A stretch of DNA of 64,000 bases, taken from contig OZ024876.1 of the NCBI GenBank assembly GCA_964017185.1, forward strand, positions 34,759,278 through 34,823,277. Reading direction: 5' to 3'. The notes under the pieces were generated by a model. That model did no database searches, was not told where the DNA came from, and saw only the letters and a program-made list of their open reading frames with translations. Numbering within the stretch: position 1 is the stretch's first letter; every line of letters starts with the position of its first letter. Of the stretch, positions 1 to 10,204 are shown piece after piece. The position numbers were made by a program, and so were the translations under genes. The stretch is from Rugalucina vietnamica. Taxonomy: Eukaryota > Mollusca > Bivalvia > Lucinida > Lucinidae.

Positions 1-86
1 GTCGGCTGGTGCATATTGCGGCTAAAATCTTATATACACAAATTAAACATGGCTTTGGTTGAGATCTCGCCACAGTAAAGAAGTGG

Positions 87-295
87 GGAGCGCGGTGGCA
101 TAGTGGTAGAGCATCGGAATCTGGAATTGAGGGGTTATGCGTTCGATCTCCACTGGCGGCACCCTGTTGTTGTCCTTGAGCGAGACACACTTACTCCCAA
201 AATTACTAGCTAAACCCCAGTTAGCGGTGGCTCCGTCCCAACATGACAGATAAATTGTCGACTGGGATGTTAAACCTCAAAACAAACATAAAAAG
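87..295 (+). mobile_element. tRNA-derived SINE
   Basis: A tRNA-like head carries a box A (TGGCATAGTGGTAGAGC) and a box B (GCGTTCGATCTCC). A body follows with GTCCTTGAGCGAGACAC, then a tail with GTCGACTGGGATGTTAAAC and CAAACAAAC-like A-rich sequence. The same head-body-tail order occurs at 58895-59095. It is a SINE and not a tRNA gene, because the body and tail are attached and the cloverleaf is not complete. Confidence 0.8.
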
Positions 296-299
296 ATAT

Positions 300-455
300 G
301 GTGAGAAAGCAATATAGTTACATATAGGAAACTCAACTTGAGATTATAATCGACCACCAACATTAAGTTATATTGAATACTACATGGTGGGTCATTTATG
401 ACAGCCCATGTCGTGTAAACATGCCAAATTCCTTCAGCCTCTGGTTATCGCTGTG

Positions 456-495
<40 letters not shown>

Positions 496-1755
496 CTCTG
501 TATTGGAATGAAAACAGTAATATGACATGTTTAGAGTTCTTTTTGACTTAATATAACATTCATGGGTATGTGATGGGCCGGGATTTATTAAACCACCCCA
601 ATAAGCCATAACATTACATAGCAGGTACCCCTACGTATAACTATCAACTTTCAACCTGTATACCTGACAGAGAACAGTTTCCGGCTTATATATTCTATGT
701 ATGTGTACCATAAAGGTCATTTCCGGCATCAAAAACCTTGGAAACGCGGGTTTCTCATCAACTACCAATAGATAAGCTATGAAAATCATAAAGAATCTGT
801 AGCGTTATTATAAAGAAGCAGTAGTTGAGTGACGGACCTTAAACCCTGTGATTCTTGTGTGTCATTGAAAGGTAGATAAAAATAAATAAAGGTTATTTGA
901 TGAAGTTTCGACATTGCGTTTTCAATAAACAACAGTTTGATTTTTTTATGAAATTTTGAAAAAGCCACTTTCCCATTGACATCAATGGTGACATTGCTCA
1001 AAAAGTGTCAAAATAAATCTAGCGTGTTGTTTAAAAATTGATAGCTTTGAAACGCATGCATGAAATTAATTGAAAATATCTTCTTCATTGCTTTATTCAT
1101 TTACCTTCCAAATGACACCAAAATCATGAAAATATGTTGACCAGGAGAGACAGGATAATTTTTCTTGTAAACATGAAAATACACGCAAGTCTATGGAGTT
1201 TCTGACGTTGTGGAAATACTTTTGGTCCTTGAACCGTGTTTCTGTTAAAAATCTTCTCAGAAAAGTTCTATATAAATCATTGCACTTTTGTTTTCATTTA
1301 GTATAATAGAATGTCACCCATTTTTAGAAATGGTTTTGTTCAGAATGTCTTTCAGGTAACGCTTTTGAAGTCTTAGTGACTGACAAAGAATAATATGATG
1401 CACCATGTTAATTGGAATTTTGTTTCCTGTAAAAGAAATCTATTAAATAAAATGCCCACGTTTTGGAATAATACGTAGTTGTTTGTTCATGATGCTTTGG
1501 CATATAATGAGGCTGCATGCTAGCCCAAGGGTAACACGGTAAACTCTTGCAAAGGCTCACAGTTGTACTTTTCAGAAAAGAATATATTGCAATATTGCTA
1601 ATTATATATTTAGATGCATTCTATATGAGCCACTACGCCTGAAAAACAACAATCTACGTAGGCAAAGCTAATCAGTACCTTTGTTTTTGCTCCATACGTA
1701 AGTAAATTCTTTATTTTACGAGGGTGACCACGTGACGGATGGTGAAATGCCTCTT
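300..1755. other. Non-coding stretch, no gene recognised
   Basis: AT-rich sequence with only short open frames. It contains a (CT)n microsatellite at 461-492. The part at about 1290-1540 resembles, in order and with many substitutions, the sequence at about 30420-30640 (shared words such as GTTCAGA.TGTCTTT and GTTTTGTTTC), so it is probably an old dispersed repeat. Confidence 0.5.
461..492 (+). repeat. (CT)n microsatellite
   Basis: An uninterrupted run of CT dinucleotides. Confidence 0.95.
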
Positions 1756-1759
1756 CTTA

Positions 1760-1845
1760 CTAAATCCAAAACTTCAAGCGTCTAGCCATCTTCTGTAGCT
1801 GCACAGGCCGGCTTGTGTGGGACCCAGTCGAAAACCGAGAACTTA
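1760..1845 (-). mobile_element. Family A MITE, fragment
   Basis: Holds the outer part of family A in reverse orientation: CTTCTGTAGCTGCACAGGCC, then GGCTTGTGTGGGACC. The central palindrome and both TIRs are missing. Confidence 0.6.
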
Positions 1846-2109
1846 TGTAGTGATATGTTGTTCAAATCCTAGTAAAGTAGTAAATTAAAAACAAGGTTGT
1901 GAGGTAACAACAGAAATAATAAAATAACAACTGTTTATGTGAGTTTTAATGCTATTATACTGATAATTTAACACCATACATACATTATCCACATCCTTTT
2001 GATGACTGTGATAAACATATACATGGACAAACATATTACGTGAAAAGTCTGAAATCCTAGGTTCTGTAATTCAAAAATCATAAAAAAAGTTCGTTTTGGC
2101 AAGAAAATT

Positions 2110-2389
2110 CATCAGGAAAACTTGCCCATGCAATAAACAGAGATTTTTTTCAAGAAGCAAATATTGAAATTTTCATTGGAAAAAATGATGTGTTTAATAT
2201 TTTTGCTCAAAAAATACACTATAGGTGCACGTTAGAACCGCCTCGCTGCCGAGGCGGTTCTAACGAGTTATGTTTTAGATCAAAAATAAGGAAATTAGGT
2301 ATACCCCTGCAAAACCCAGTTTTTCTATATAAAAGCGGGGTTTAAGGGGTGGGGGGTGGTATTCATTGCATGGACATGTTTGCCTGATG
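2110..2389. mobile_element. Family B palindromic MITE
   Basis: The ends are inverted: CATCAGGAAAACTTGCCCAT on the left matches the reverse complement of GGACATGTTTGCCTGATG on the right. The centre is the family palindrome GAACCGCCTCG..CGAGGCGGTTC, followed by a segment with CAAAAATAAG and GTATACCCCTGC. No coding capacity. Full length, about 280 bp. Confidence 0.8.
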
Positions 2390-2515
2390 TTAGGAGGTCA
2401 TCTTTGGGCTATCGTTGTTTTCTAATTTCATTCAATAGGTTTGCTTGCATTTATTGTATTACAAAGCGCTTAAATTGTTTACAGAAAGAAGAAGAAGAAG
2501 CAGATGAAACAATAT

Positions 2516-2776
2516 CATCAGGAAAACAAATCCGTGTAATGTATACCCCCTTGAACCCCACTTTTATATAACAAAACTGGGGTATGCAGGGGTATACCTT
2601 TTTTCTTATTTTTTGCTCCAAAACATAGATTGTGGGAGGCGGTTCTAACGTGTACCCACAATCTATGTTTTGAGCAAAAATAAGGAAAATATCAAAAATT
2701 TTTTTTCTACTGAAAATTTTCACTTGTTTATTACTTTAAAAATCTCTGTATATTGCATGGGCATGTTTTCGTAATG
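2516..2776. mobile_element. Family B palindromic MITE
   Basis: Runs from CATCAGGAAAACAAATCCGT to GGGCATGTTTTCGTAATG. Relative to the copy at 2110 the asymmetric halves are reversed. The core with ACCCACAATCTATGTTTTG is intact on the right and shortened on the left, so the central hairpin is partly deleted. Confidence 0.8.
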
Positions 2777-2800
2777 ATTATTTTATACTGTAAGAACTGT

Positions 2801-3335
2801 TGAACCGCAAGTTTCACATTTCGCAATTTTAACGCCTAGGTGAAAAAATTGGTACCAAGATGTCACATTTGTGACATTTCAATAATTTTGAGGCGTGTAA
2901 TAATTACTCAATGTTCACTTTTTATGGTTTGGCGTGTGAAGAATCGGCACATAGTAATTCAATCTGTAAAGAACTGGTATATGCGTTTTTCTTATAATCA
3001 CGGTGAAAAAGTGTTACCAAATGTTCACATGGTGAAAGATTCGGTATTTCTGACGTGTGAAAAATTTTTACGTATTCACTGATGCGATATGTTTTCTTTT
3101 ATGTTAAAACCTGGTACCAAATTTTCACATATTGTGCTGTAGAGGGAAAAGAGTAAACGACACTTCAGATTTTTTTTCAATGTAAAGTTTACATGAAAAT
3201 TGGTTTCATGCGCATTTCGCACATGCATATGAACTATGAATTGGAATGAATTTTGTGACATAACCGCAATTACGAGTTCTTCACGGACTCTGAAGATTTG
3301 GTACCAATAATTCACATGTGAAATTTGCGGCCCAA
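2801..3335. repeat. Repeat U: inverted-repeat element rich in GGTACCAA..TTCACAT motifs
   Basis: The two ends are inverted (CCGCAAGTTTCACAT at the left, ATGTGAAATTTGCGG at the right). The motif 'GGTACCAA, short spacer, TTCACAT or TCACAT' recurs at about 2850, 3015, 3113 and 3300. A related pair is seen at 31361-31460. Short open frames across this segment have no recognisable product. Likely a non-coding mobile element. Confidence 0.5.
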
Positions 3336-3545
3336 GTTCAACAAACACCCAGTGATTTGGTGCTATAAACGTATAATCACGTCTAAGATTTTTTTCTGGG
3401 TCATTTTTGTTAACTTCATTGGAAAATAGCTTTTCCCAATAGTTTCAAATATGTCGAAATAAATGCGTGGAAAATACTGAGCGAGTTTATAGCCCCCCGT
3501 CTCCGAGTTTGTGTCTATCATAACAACACGGTCACAATAACCATA

Positions 3546-3797
3546 TGAGCCGCGTCATGGGGAAACCAACAATGTAGTTTTTGAACAGGTTCGACATAAA
3601 CGGACCTGAACAAGTACAGAAAATGGCTATAGAATGGAAATTCTGGATTTAGAACGTAGAGGAACTGCCGGTACTATCCATGTACAGCGAAAACAAAAGG
3701 CGCTGATCAGTTTCGCAGTTACTGCGAAGCTTATCTGCGCCTTTGTTTTCGCATAAACAAAATGTTGTTGTGGTTTTTTTTTTCAAGACGCGGCTCA
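3546..3797 (+). mobile_element. Family A MITE, complete
   Basis: TIRs TGAGCCGCGTCATG and CGCGGCTCA. The central palindrome GGCGCTGATCAG..TTCGCAGTTACTGCGAA lies at about 3698-3755 and is flanked by the GTTTTCGC arms. The right arm carries a poly-T expansion. Confidence 0.85.
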
Positions 3798-3846
3798 TTT
3801 TATTAAATGCCTCAACAGTCATAAATTCTAGCACCAATTAAACATG

Positions 3847-3975
3847 AAATTCCTCTAAAATCTACAAAAAATAATTCCTCTAAAATCTACAAAAAAATAA
3901 TTCCTCTAAAATCTACATAAAACAATTCCTCTAAAATCTACAAAAAATAATTCCTCTAAAATCTACAAAAAATAA
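3847..3975 (+). repeat. Minisatellite, five ~26-bp units
   Basis: Five direct units of AATTCCTCTAAAATCTAC followed by 5-8 A-rich bases. Units vary only in the A-run and one A/T change, so the array is young. Confidence 0.9.
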
Positions 3976-4094
3976 TTAGTTTTATGGAATAATAACTGGC
4001 TGGACTACTGACAATAAAATAAGTCTGCAATGCAATGTCAAGTACAAATCTTATCAGTGATTTTCAGAAAAGACTACTTGGAGCCCACTAGTAT

Positions 4095-4251
4095 CTAGTT
4101 GCAACATCACTGCCCAGTACGTCGTTGCTGAGTACGGTTTATGTCACTGCCCAGTACGGAAAAAAAAGGATAACTCTAATAACGACAACACCGTACGTGG
4201 CAGTGATATAAAAGCGTACTGAGTACTACTGGGCAGTGATGTTGCAACTAG
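4095..4251. mobile_element. MITE H, short TIR element
   Basis: A 157-bp element with inverted ends CTAGTTGCAACATCACTGCC and its complement at the right, and GTAC-rich subterminal sequence. No coding sequence. No clear target duplication. Confidence 0.75.
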
Positions 4252-4261
4252 ACCCTTGTCC

Positions 4262-4297
4262 TTGGAGCGCGATGGCCTAGTGGTTGATGCGTCAGAC
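4262..4297 (+). mobile_element. SINE head fragment
   Basis: GGAGCGCGATGGCCTAGTGG followed by GCGTCAGACCA resembles a tRNA box A region. It is cut off directly by the left end of a family B element, so it is probably a truncated SINE. Confidence 0.35.
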
Positions 4298-6279
4298 CAT
4301 CAGGAAAACATGTCCGTGAAATGAATACCCCCTTAAACCCCATTTTTATATAGTAAAAAAAAACTAGGATATGCAGGGGTATACCTATTTTTAGCTCACC
4401 TGAGCCGAAGGCTCATAGGTGAGCTTATAGTATACCCATGACCCGGCGTCCGTCCGTCCGTCCGTCCGTCGTCCGTCGTCGTTCACAATTTCAAAGATCT
4501 TCTTCTCTGAAACCGCTGGGCCAATTGTTCTCATATTACACCTACACCATCTACAGGTAGGGGGAAAGAATAATTGTGTTTTTTGTTTTGATCGGATAAG
4601 GACTCTGGTTGCTATGGCAACTTATGCTTCCCATAGACTTATAATGAAAAAAAGTGAAAATTGCCAGTTTTTGTTGTCTTGTTGGAGATATTTGATTTTT
4701 GTTTTTGCAGAAATGTTTATTGAGTAGTCCTCTACGTTTCATGTGACTTTTGTCCTAATCCTTCATTTTGATTGGTTGCAGGGGCCCCATATAGGGCAAA
4801 ATCTCGAAAAACATTCAAAAATCTTCTTCTCTGAAACTGTCAAAGGGATCAAGCCTATACTTTGTATACATGTTCCTGACAGTGGCTTCTACATAATTTG
4901 TGTTTTTTATTCCAGGCGGATAAGAACTGTGGTTGCTATGGCAACTTAAATTTTCCATAGACTTATAATGGGAAAAAGTGGAAATCGGCTATTTTTCCGC
5001 TAAAATTGCAGACATTTAAATTTTGTTTTTGCAGAAATGTTTATTGAGTAGTGTTTGACTTTTCTTGCGCGTTTTGTCCTAATCCTTTATTTTGATTGGT
5101 TGCTGGGGTCCCATAAAGGGCAAAATTTTGAAAAAAAAAAAACGTTCAAAATTTTCTCCTCAGAAACTGTCGAGTGGATTAATCCTGTACTTTGTATACA
5201 TGTTCCTGACACTAGTCTCTACATAATTTGTGTTTTTTATTCCAGTCGGATAAGAACGCTGGTTGCTATGGTAACTTTAAGCTTCCATAGACTTATAATG
5301 GGAAAAGTGGAAATTAGCTATTTTTGAATACTATTGCAGCCTGAGATCTGAAAAGTGGTAGATGCAAACAACTAATGGATTAGATGAAGGTATATGATTA
5401 ATTTAGGTCAAGGTCATCTCTTGACCTTGGCCGGTCTGTCGTCCATACACACTTTTCAAAGAGTTTTTCTCTGAAACCACTTGGCCAATCAAAGCCAAAT
5501 TTTATATGAAGCATCTATAGGAAGTGGGAACCAATGTGTATATAAATACTCCAGGTCACATGACCAAGATGGCGCCATGCCCATATATGGTAAAACCCCT
5601 TAAATTATCTTTTTCTCCAGAACCGGTGAACCGATTTCAACGAAACTTTGCATGAAGTATGGATGACTCAAGTACTACAATGTGTCTATAAATCATGACC
5701 CTGTGGTGATCTTGACCTATTTTATGGCAAGGTCAACATAGGTCGTTAATGCATTTGAATGGGGAAAACTTTTAAAATGTCATTTTAAGTAAAAGTCTTG
5801 CAGGAAATGGGCAGTAGGACTGAAATTTAATGATTCTGAAAAAAAAGGACCCCAGGGGCTTATCTGCTTTTAAAATGTTATGAAGGGGAACATCGGCAGG
5901 AAATTGGCAAATGGACAGAATATGATTATTCTGAAAAAAGAAAATGATTATTCTGAAAAAAAAAAGAAAAAGGCCCAAGGGTTTCATCTGCCCCTGCACT
6001 TGGGTTAAATACCATAATATTCAAATATGTTTATTAGTATATGAAGCAGATCTCAGGTGAGCGTTTACAGGACCATTGGTCCTCTGGTTCTTATTTTTGC
6101 TCCAAAACATAGATTGTGGGTACTCGTTAGAACTGCCTCGACCAGGCGGTTCTAACGTGTACCCACAGTCTATGTTTTGAGCAAAAATAAGAAAAAATGA
6201 TCAAAAATTTTCAGCTGAAAATGTTCAATTTTTGAAGCGAAAAAATCTCTGTTTATTGCATGGGCAAGTTTCCGTAATG
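4298..6279. mobile_element. Family B MITE split by a family C insertion
   Basis: The left part (4298-4391) starts CATCAGGAAAACATGTCCGT and breaks inside CCTATTTTT. The right part (6091-6279) resumes at TTATTTTTGCTCC, carries the GAACTGCCTCG core and ends TTTCCGTAATG. Joining the two gives the usual family order, so the intervening 1.7 kb is a later insertion. Confidence 0.85.
4392..6090 (-). mobile_element. Family C hairpin-ended element
   Basis: Reverse orientation: the terminal hairpin TAGCTCACCTGAGCCGAAGG..GGTGAGCT lies at the left. It is followed by GTATACCCATG and a (GTCC)n/GTC run at 4448-4485. Three diverged internal modules follow (about 4495-4725, 4740-5035, 5055-5340), each with 'TCTTCTCTGAAAC' and 'GGTTGCTATGGCAACTT'. 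The other end is at 6045-6090 (CTCAGGTGAGCG...CAGGACCATTGGTCCTCTGG). No transposase is seen. Rolling-circle (Helitron-like) mobilisation is possible because of the terminal hairpin, but unproven. Confidence 0.7.
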
Positions 6280-6553
6280 ACGGGCGCTAGTTTTTGTCCT
6301 TGCGCAAGTTAAATCTGTTCCCCAGATCACTGGTTATTACCCTGGCAGCAGATGATCCGTGCCGACATAACTGAAAACATCATTGGCTGACACGTTTAAT
6401 AATAATGAAATATTTCGAGATTTTTTTAATTAGGCAGTCAAATTGTGGTTGTAACAGATCAAAGTTTTGCAAGTCACATTTCGAGTTTATTTGAATCGTA
6501 AATGGTAAATAAGAAGACCGGGAATCGACTTTGGCAAAAACACATGACACAAG

Positions 6554-6769
6554 TGAAGCGACGCGAGAAAACCGGTCTTCGGGTTTTCGACCAGGTCTGA
6601 CACAAACCGGCATGTTAAGTCACAGAAGTTGAAATTTTTGGATTTCAAGTAGAAGAGGAATTGTACTTTCCGTGTAGCGAAAACAAAGACACCGATCAGT
6701 AACTGCACAGCTGATCTGCGCCTTTGTTTTCTCAAATGTAATAATCCCGTTTTCTCATAACGAGACTCA
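6554..6769 (+). mobile_element. Family A MITE, abutting the GPCR stop
   Basis: Left TIR TGAAGCGACGCGAGAAAACC, right TIR TCATAACGAGACTCA. The left half of the central palindrome is reduced; CAGTAACTGCACAGCTGATC remains. The last three bases (TCA on plus) are read as TGA by the minus-strand GPCR gene and form its stop codon. Confidence 0.85.
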
Positions 6770-8077
6770 ATTACCTACAGAAGCCACACCTGCCGATTCG
6801 ACATTCAATTTCCCCATCAATATTTCTGTTGTTCGTTTCTTCTTCTCCAAACCCAACAGAGCAAATATGTTTCTGCGAAATTCTGAATCAAAGACATTAT
6901 ACAGGACGAAATTAATTGAGTAATTCAAAAGTAATACCAGGAGGATTGCAGAGATGGTATTTTCTTCAAACTTGATTCCCATGAAACCAAAAATAGCAGT
7001 AACAATACCAGGTATGCCGGTCAAGGTCACTTGAGCAATGACAACGGAAATAAGTTTTACCGACGTTCGAAACTCTGTGACATTTAACTGAGAATTTGGC
7101 CCACTGGTTGTAAGCTGGCGTCTGATGTTTCTCTGTTTGTACAGCTTTATTATTGTCAACAGGGTAAGAACTGATAAGACCACCACGAAGAAGGTAATAA
7201 TAAAACCATTGCTCATACTATAAAAAGTCGTATTCGGCAGCTCCTGAAGGACTGTACTGTATTGAGTGCCATCGAGGTTAGGATTGCAGACCCCGTCTCT
7301 TATCTCCACATACAGAACAGACATTGTAACATACATGAGGACAAAAAAAGTCACGCAAACCAAAACTGCACTCAGAATGTTTTTATCTGTCAAGACCCTT
7401 CTAGACTGAAGAGGAAACCATACAGCTAGAAATCTCTCTACACAGATAAGAACCACGACCCCAGATGATGATCCACCAGCAGGCCAAAGAATAGCCCAAG
7501 CTATTTTGCAACCAACAGTTGAAATAGCCCGAAAATCTAATCCTAAAACATCATGTACACATCGCTGCTCTAGGGCCAACGATACAAGTGCAATAGTGTC
7601 GCAGATTGCCAAAGATATAATCAGTTTCCCGTGACCTTTTGACCTGCTGTTAAACCTAAACATGCTTACAAGAATCAAGGTATTTCCGACCAGTCCGAAG
7701 AGAGTCAAACAACATGTGATACAGAATAATGTATAGGTGAGACCTGTTATGGGGCTACTAACAGTAGCTACATTATATGTTGAATTTGTGTCATTGAAAT
7801 ACCAATCTTGGGTTGTTTCGTTAACATAAAACCCTGTCATAGTTTCGTTGACATAAAAGGCTGATGTAGTTTCATACAACTCCGAGCCTGGAGTTACTTG
7901 AGTTGTGTGGTTGACATACCAGCCTATCGTACTCATGCCTATGTCTGTGACTGTAGTGGTTCTGTTGTATCCTATGGAGAGACCTGTTTTGTTTAGGTAC
8001 ATGACTGAGCTATCTGTGGAGGGACCAGTTTTGGTTAGGTACATGTCTGAGTTAGCTTGGTCCAATACTGGCTTCAT
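6767..8077 (-). CDS. Rhodopsin-like (class A) G protein-coupled receptor, orphan
   Basis: A plasma-membrane seven-helix receptor of 436 residues in one exon. Visible marks (residue numbers from the ATG at 8077): TM1 GN pair at about 131-132; LAICD in TM2 (Asp about 160); Cys about 190 at the start of TM3 and Cys about 264 in loop 2, able to form the conserved disulfide; E-R-F at about 214-216 in place of DRY; N-F-V-L-Y at about 389-393 in place of NPxxY; a basic helix-8 region. The 105-residue extracellular tail has six Y-x-N/T-x-T repeats and at least seven N-glycosylation sequons. The frame stays open upstream to 8117 via a GTG, but an AUG start is expected at 8077. A potential splice donor (TGTAG|GTAATT) overlaps the C-terminus, so a further 3' exon is possible. 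The family is probably a lophotrochozoan peptide or orphan receptor; ligand unknown. Confidence 0.88.
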   Translation of the reverse strand: MKPVLDQANSDMYLTKTGPSTDSSVMYLNKTGLSIGYNRTTTVTDIGMSTIGWYVNHTTQVTPGSELYETTSAFYVNETMTGFYVNETTQDWYFNDTNSTYNVATVSSPITGLTYTLFCITCCLTLFGLVGNTLILVSMFRFNSRSKGHGKLIISLAICDTIALVSLALEQRCVHDVLGLDFRAISTVGCKIAWAILWPAGGSSSGVVVLICVERFLAVWFPLQSRRVLTDKNILSAVLVCVTFFVLMYVTMSVLYVEIRDGVCNPNLDGTQYSTVLQELPNTTFYSMSNGFIITFFVVVLSVLTLLTIIKLYKQRNIRRQLTTSGPNSQLNVTEFRTSVKLISVVIAQVTLTGIPGIVTAIFGFMGIKFEENTISAILLVLLLNYSINFVLYNVFDSEFRRNIFALLGLEKKKRTTEILMGKLNVESAGVASVGN

Positions 8078-8202
8078 AGGGCACACGTAAAATGGCGCAG
8101 GCCCGGCTGTGTCTCCTCAAGGCAGGAATGATCGAGTTCGTTGTACTTGGTGACTTGGTGACTTGAGACTGTAAACATAATACAACGGTTACCAATAATT
8201 AT

Positions 8203-8439
8203 TGAGCCATAGCGTAAGAAAACCAACAATCTAGGTTTCCGACCAGGTCCGACACAAACCGGCATGTGCAGCCACAGAAGAAAGCTGGAAGCTTGAGATT
8301 TCGGATTTAAGAATAAGAGGCATTGTACTATCCGTGTAGCGAAAACAAAGGCGCTGATCAGCTGTGCAGTTACTGCACAGCTGATCTGCGCCTTTATTTT
8401 CGCATATGCATATTGTTGGTTTTCTCATGCGGCGGCTCA
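8203..8439 (+). mobile_element. Family A MITE, complete
   Basis: Ends TGAGCC and GGCTCA, each flanked by AT (possible 2-bp target duplication). The central palindrome is of the CTGTGCAGTTACTGCACAG type. It lies about 125 bp upstream of the GPCR start codon, in its 5' region. Confidence 0.88.
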
Positions 8440-8513
8440 ATCAATATGATAATAACATCATACAGTTTGGTCATTACAGATAATTCACCCAATAATTAGC
8501 GCACATGCTCAAA

Positions 8514-9479
8514 TGAGTCGCGACGCGAGAAAACCGGTCTTGGGGGTTTCCGACCAGGTGCGACACAAATCGGCCTTTTTAACCCAATCATGGTTGATAA
8601 CTATGCTGCTGCCTTCTTTAATCGCACACCGGTTGGTCGGGCGTCAGACTCTATGATGGCCACGACTTAAAGCTCCACGACATAAAGCTAATATTCATTT
8701 TAGTTGGTTGGGGCCGGAGCTTCTCGTCTGTTGCTTGGCCACCGGGGTTTAACTGGCGTTTTTCTTTTGCTTCGGGTTTCAGTTAGTTATTCGGCGCCCA
8801 GGGATCTCCATCGTCGGGCAGCTTACTGAAAATGTTGAGTCCTCGTTTTTGATTCATCAGGGTGGTTATCATACATTATTCATTCGTTTGTCCTTGAAGA
8901 TTCATTGACTAATTAGAGATTCACCACGAGGACCGAACAACTAACTAAATGTTATGAACCACTGCAGAAGATGAGGGTGAGGTTAGGCGCCTGTAAAGCC
9001 GGTTTAAGCTCCACAGTATTTTATATTACTGATTGTTTCAAGGCGATACTTCTGTTGTGGTTCTAATTGTTTTGTGTTTTGGTGTCGAATTTTTGTGCTG
9101 TTTCAGCCTTATGTACGTTTACATTGATTAGTTAAGTTCTGGTAGCTGAGTGACCGCCTATTGGGGAATAACTGCTTACTCAGCTTACGATATGTTTTCT
9201 TGGTATTAGTATCTGTAATTTTAGTTTTTCCCCATTCCTCGGTTTGTGGAGTGGGAATTTATTTCTGACTGTGCCATTTCCTGATAATTGCCTACTTATA
9301 CCTCTGTACAGTCACAGAAGCAGGTTAGAGGCTTGAAATATTGGCTATAAGTAGAAGAGGAATTGTACTATCCGAGCAGCGAAAACAAAGGCGCTGATCA
9401 GCTGTGCAGTTACTGCACAGCTGATCTGCGCCTTTGTTTTCGCATATGCAATAATCCAGTTTTCTTATGATGCGGCTCA
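8514..9479 (+). mobile_element. Family A MITE split by element F
   Basis: The left part (8514-8576) runs TGAGTCGCGACGCGAG to GACACAAATCGGCC. The right part (9308-9479) resumes at GTACAGTCACAGAAGC, contains the CTGTGCAGTTACTGCACAG palindrome and ends GGCTCA. Family A without an insertion reads GACACAAACCGGCCTGTACA, so the break is exact to a few bases. Confidence 0.85.
8577..9308 (+). mobile_element. Repeat F (long copy)
   Basis: Inserted in the preceding MITE. The right 430 bp (8880-9308) match, inverted, 15180-15612 and 23075-23460: shared words include CCGAACAACTAACTAAATG, CTGAGTGACCGCC and GGAGTGGGAATTT. The left 300 bp (8577-8880) are not seen elsewhere in the window. No open frame of note; family not recognised. 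Confidence 0.65.
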
Positions 9480-9924
9480 AATCTGTAAGCGTTAGTAAAT
9501 GATTCCATTTGGTACTCATTCTTTTGCCAGAGCAATCACCGCATATACTCAGAACTGGAATGAAAATGTCAGAACGCCTTCGGGAGAGAAGAGCAGAAGT
9601 AAAACATTTTGGCTACCGTGAAAGGATTTGGACACGGCTAATGAATAATGTGTTCAGTGTTGGTATCTGGAGACCACTCTAGAATTATATGTTAGAAAAC
9701 ACTATGGATACTATACAGAATTAGCAAAGAACACAAACATAATATCTCAATCAGTGAAACGTGTATCAAGGATTCAAATTTAATTTTCAGATCATTTGCT
9801 TGATAAAGTAGAATGGCAAATTCAAATGAGAAAGACGGATCAAAATGGCAAAACAAGATAATATCTGATTATCATTACTTTCTCACTATGTTTATTTGTA
9901 AATAAAAAATGAAAAAAAGAGAGG
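9480..9924. other. No feature recognised
   Basis: Low-complexity AT-rich sequence. A short open frame from about 9569 has no resemblance I recognise. Confidence 0.5.
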
Positions 9925-10092
9925 TTCCCCCATCCTGTGGATGCTTTATGCCAAATATCAAAAGTTTTGGCCACACAGCTTCAGAGGAGATGTCATTTGA
10001 AACTGTGGACGACGGACGGACGACGACGGACGGACGACGGATACCTACCTATCCTATAAGCTCACCTTGGAGCCTTCGGCTCAGGTGAGCTA
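9925..10092 (+). mobile_element. Family C element, 3' end only
   Basis: Contains GGACGACGGACGGACGACG and ends in the family hairpin GCTCACCTTGGAGCC..GGCTCAGGTGAGCTA. Only the terminal 170 bp are present, a truncation pattern expected if the hairpin marks one defined end. Confidence 0.75.
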
Positions 10093-10204
10093 CAAACCCT
10101 CAAGACAAAATTTTTGCCTCAAGACTGATCTGCCTTAAAAGTTAACACGATTTGCATCAATATTTTATTCTGGTGTTGGTACATGTAAGTAAATATTAAG
10201 AGGT

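Noticed and set aside
87-160. Possible true tRNA gene (also 51658-51735, 58895-58965)
   Set aside because: Heads are diverged and each continues into a SINE body and tail; no complete cloverleaf or terminator.
3847-3975. Regular direct repeats resembling a CRISPR array
   Set aside because: No unique spacers of equal length, eukaryotic context and no cas genes; it is a minisatellite.
7905-8090. Plus-strand frame over the receptor N-terminus
   Set aside because: Antisense shadow of the GPCR coding sequence.
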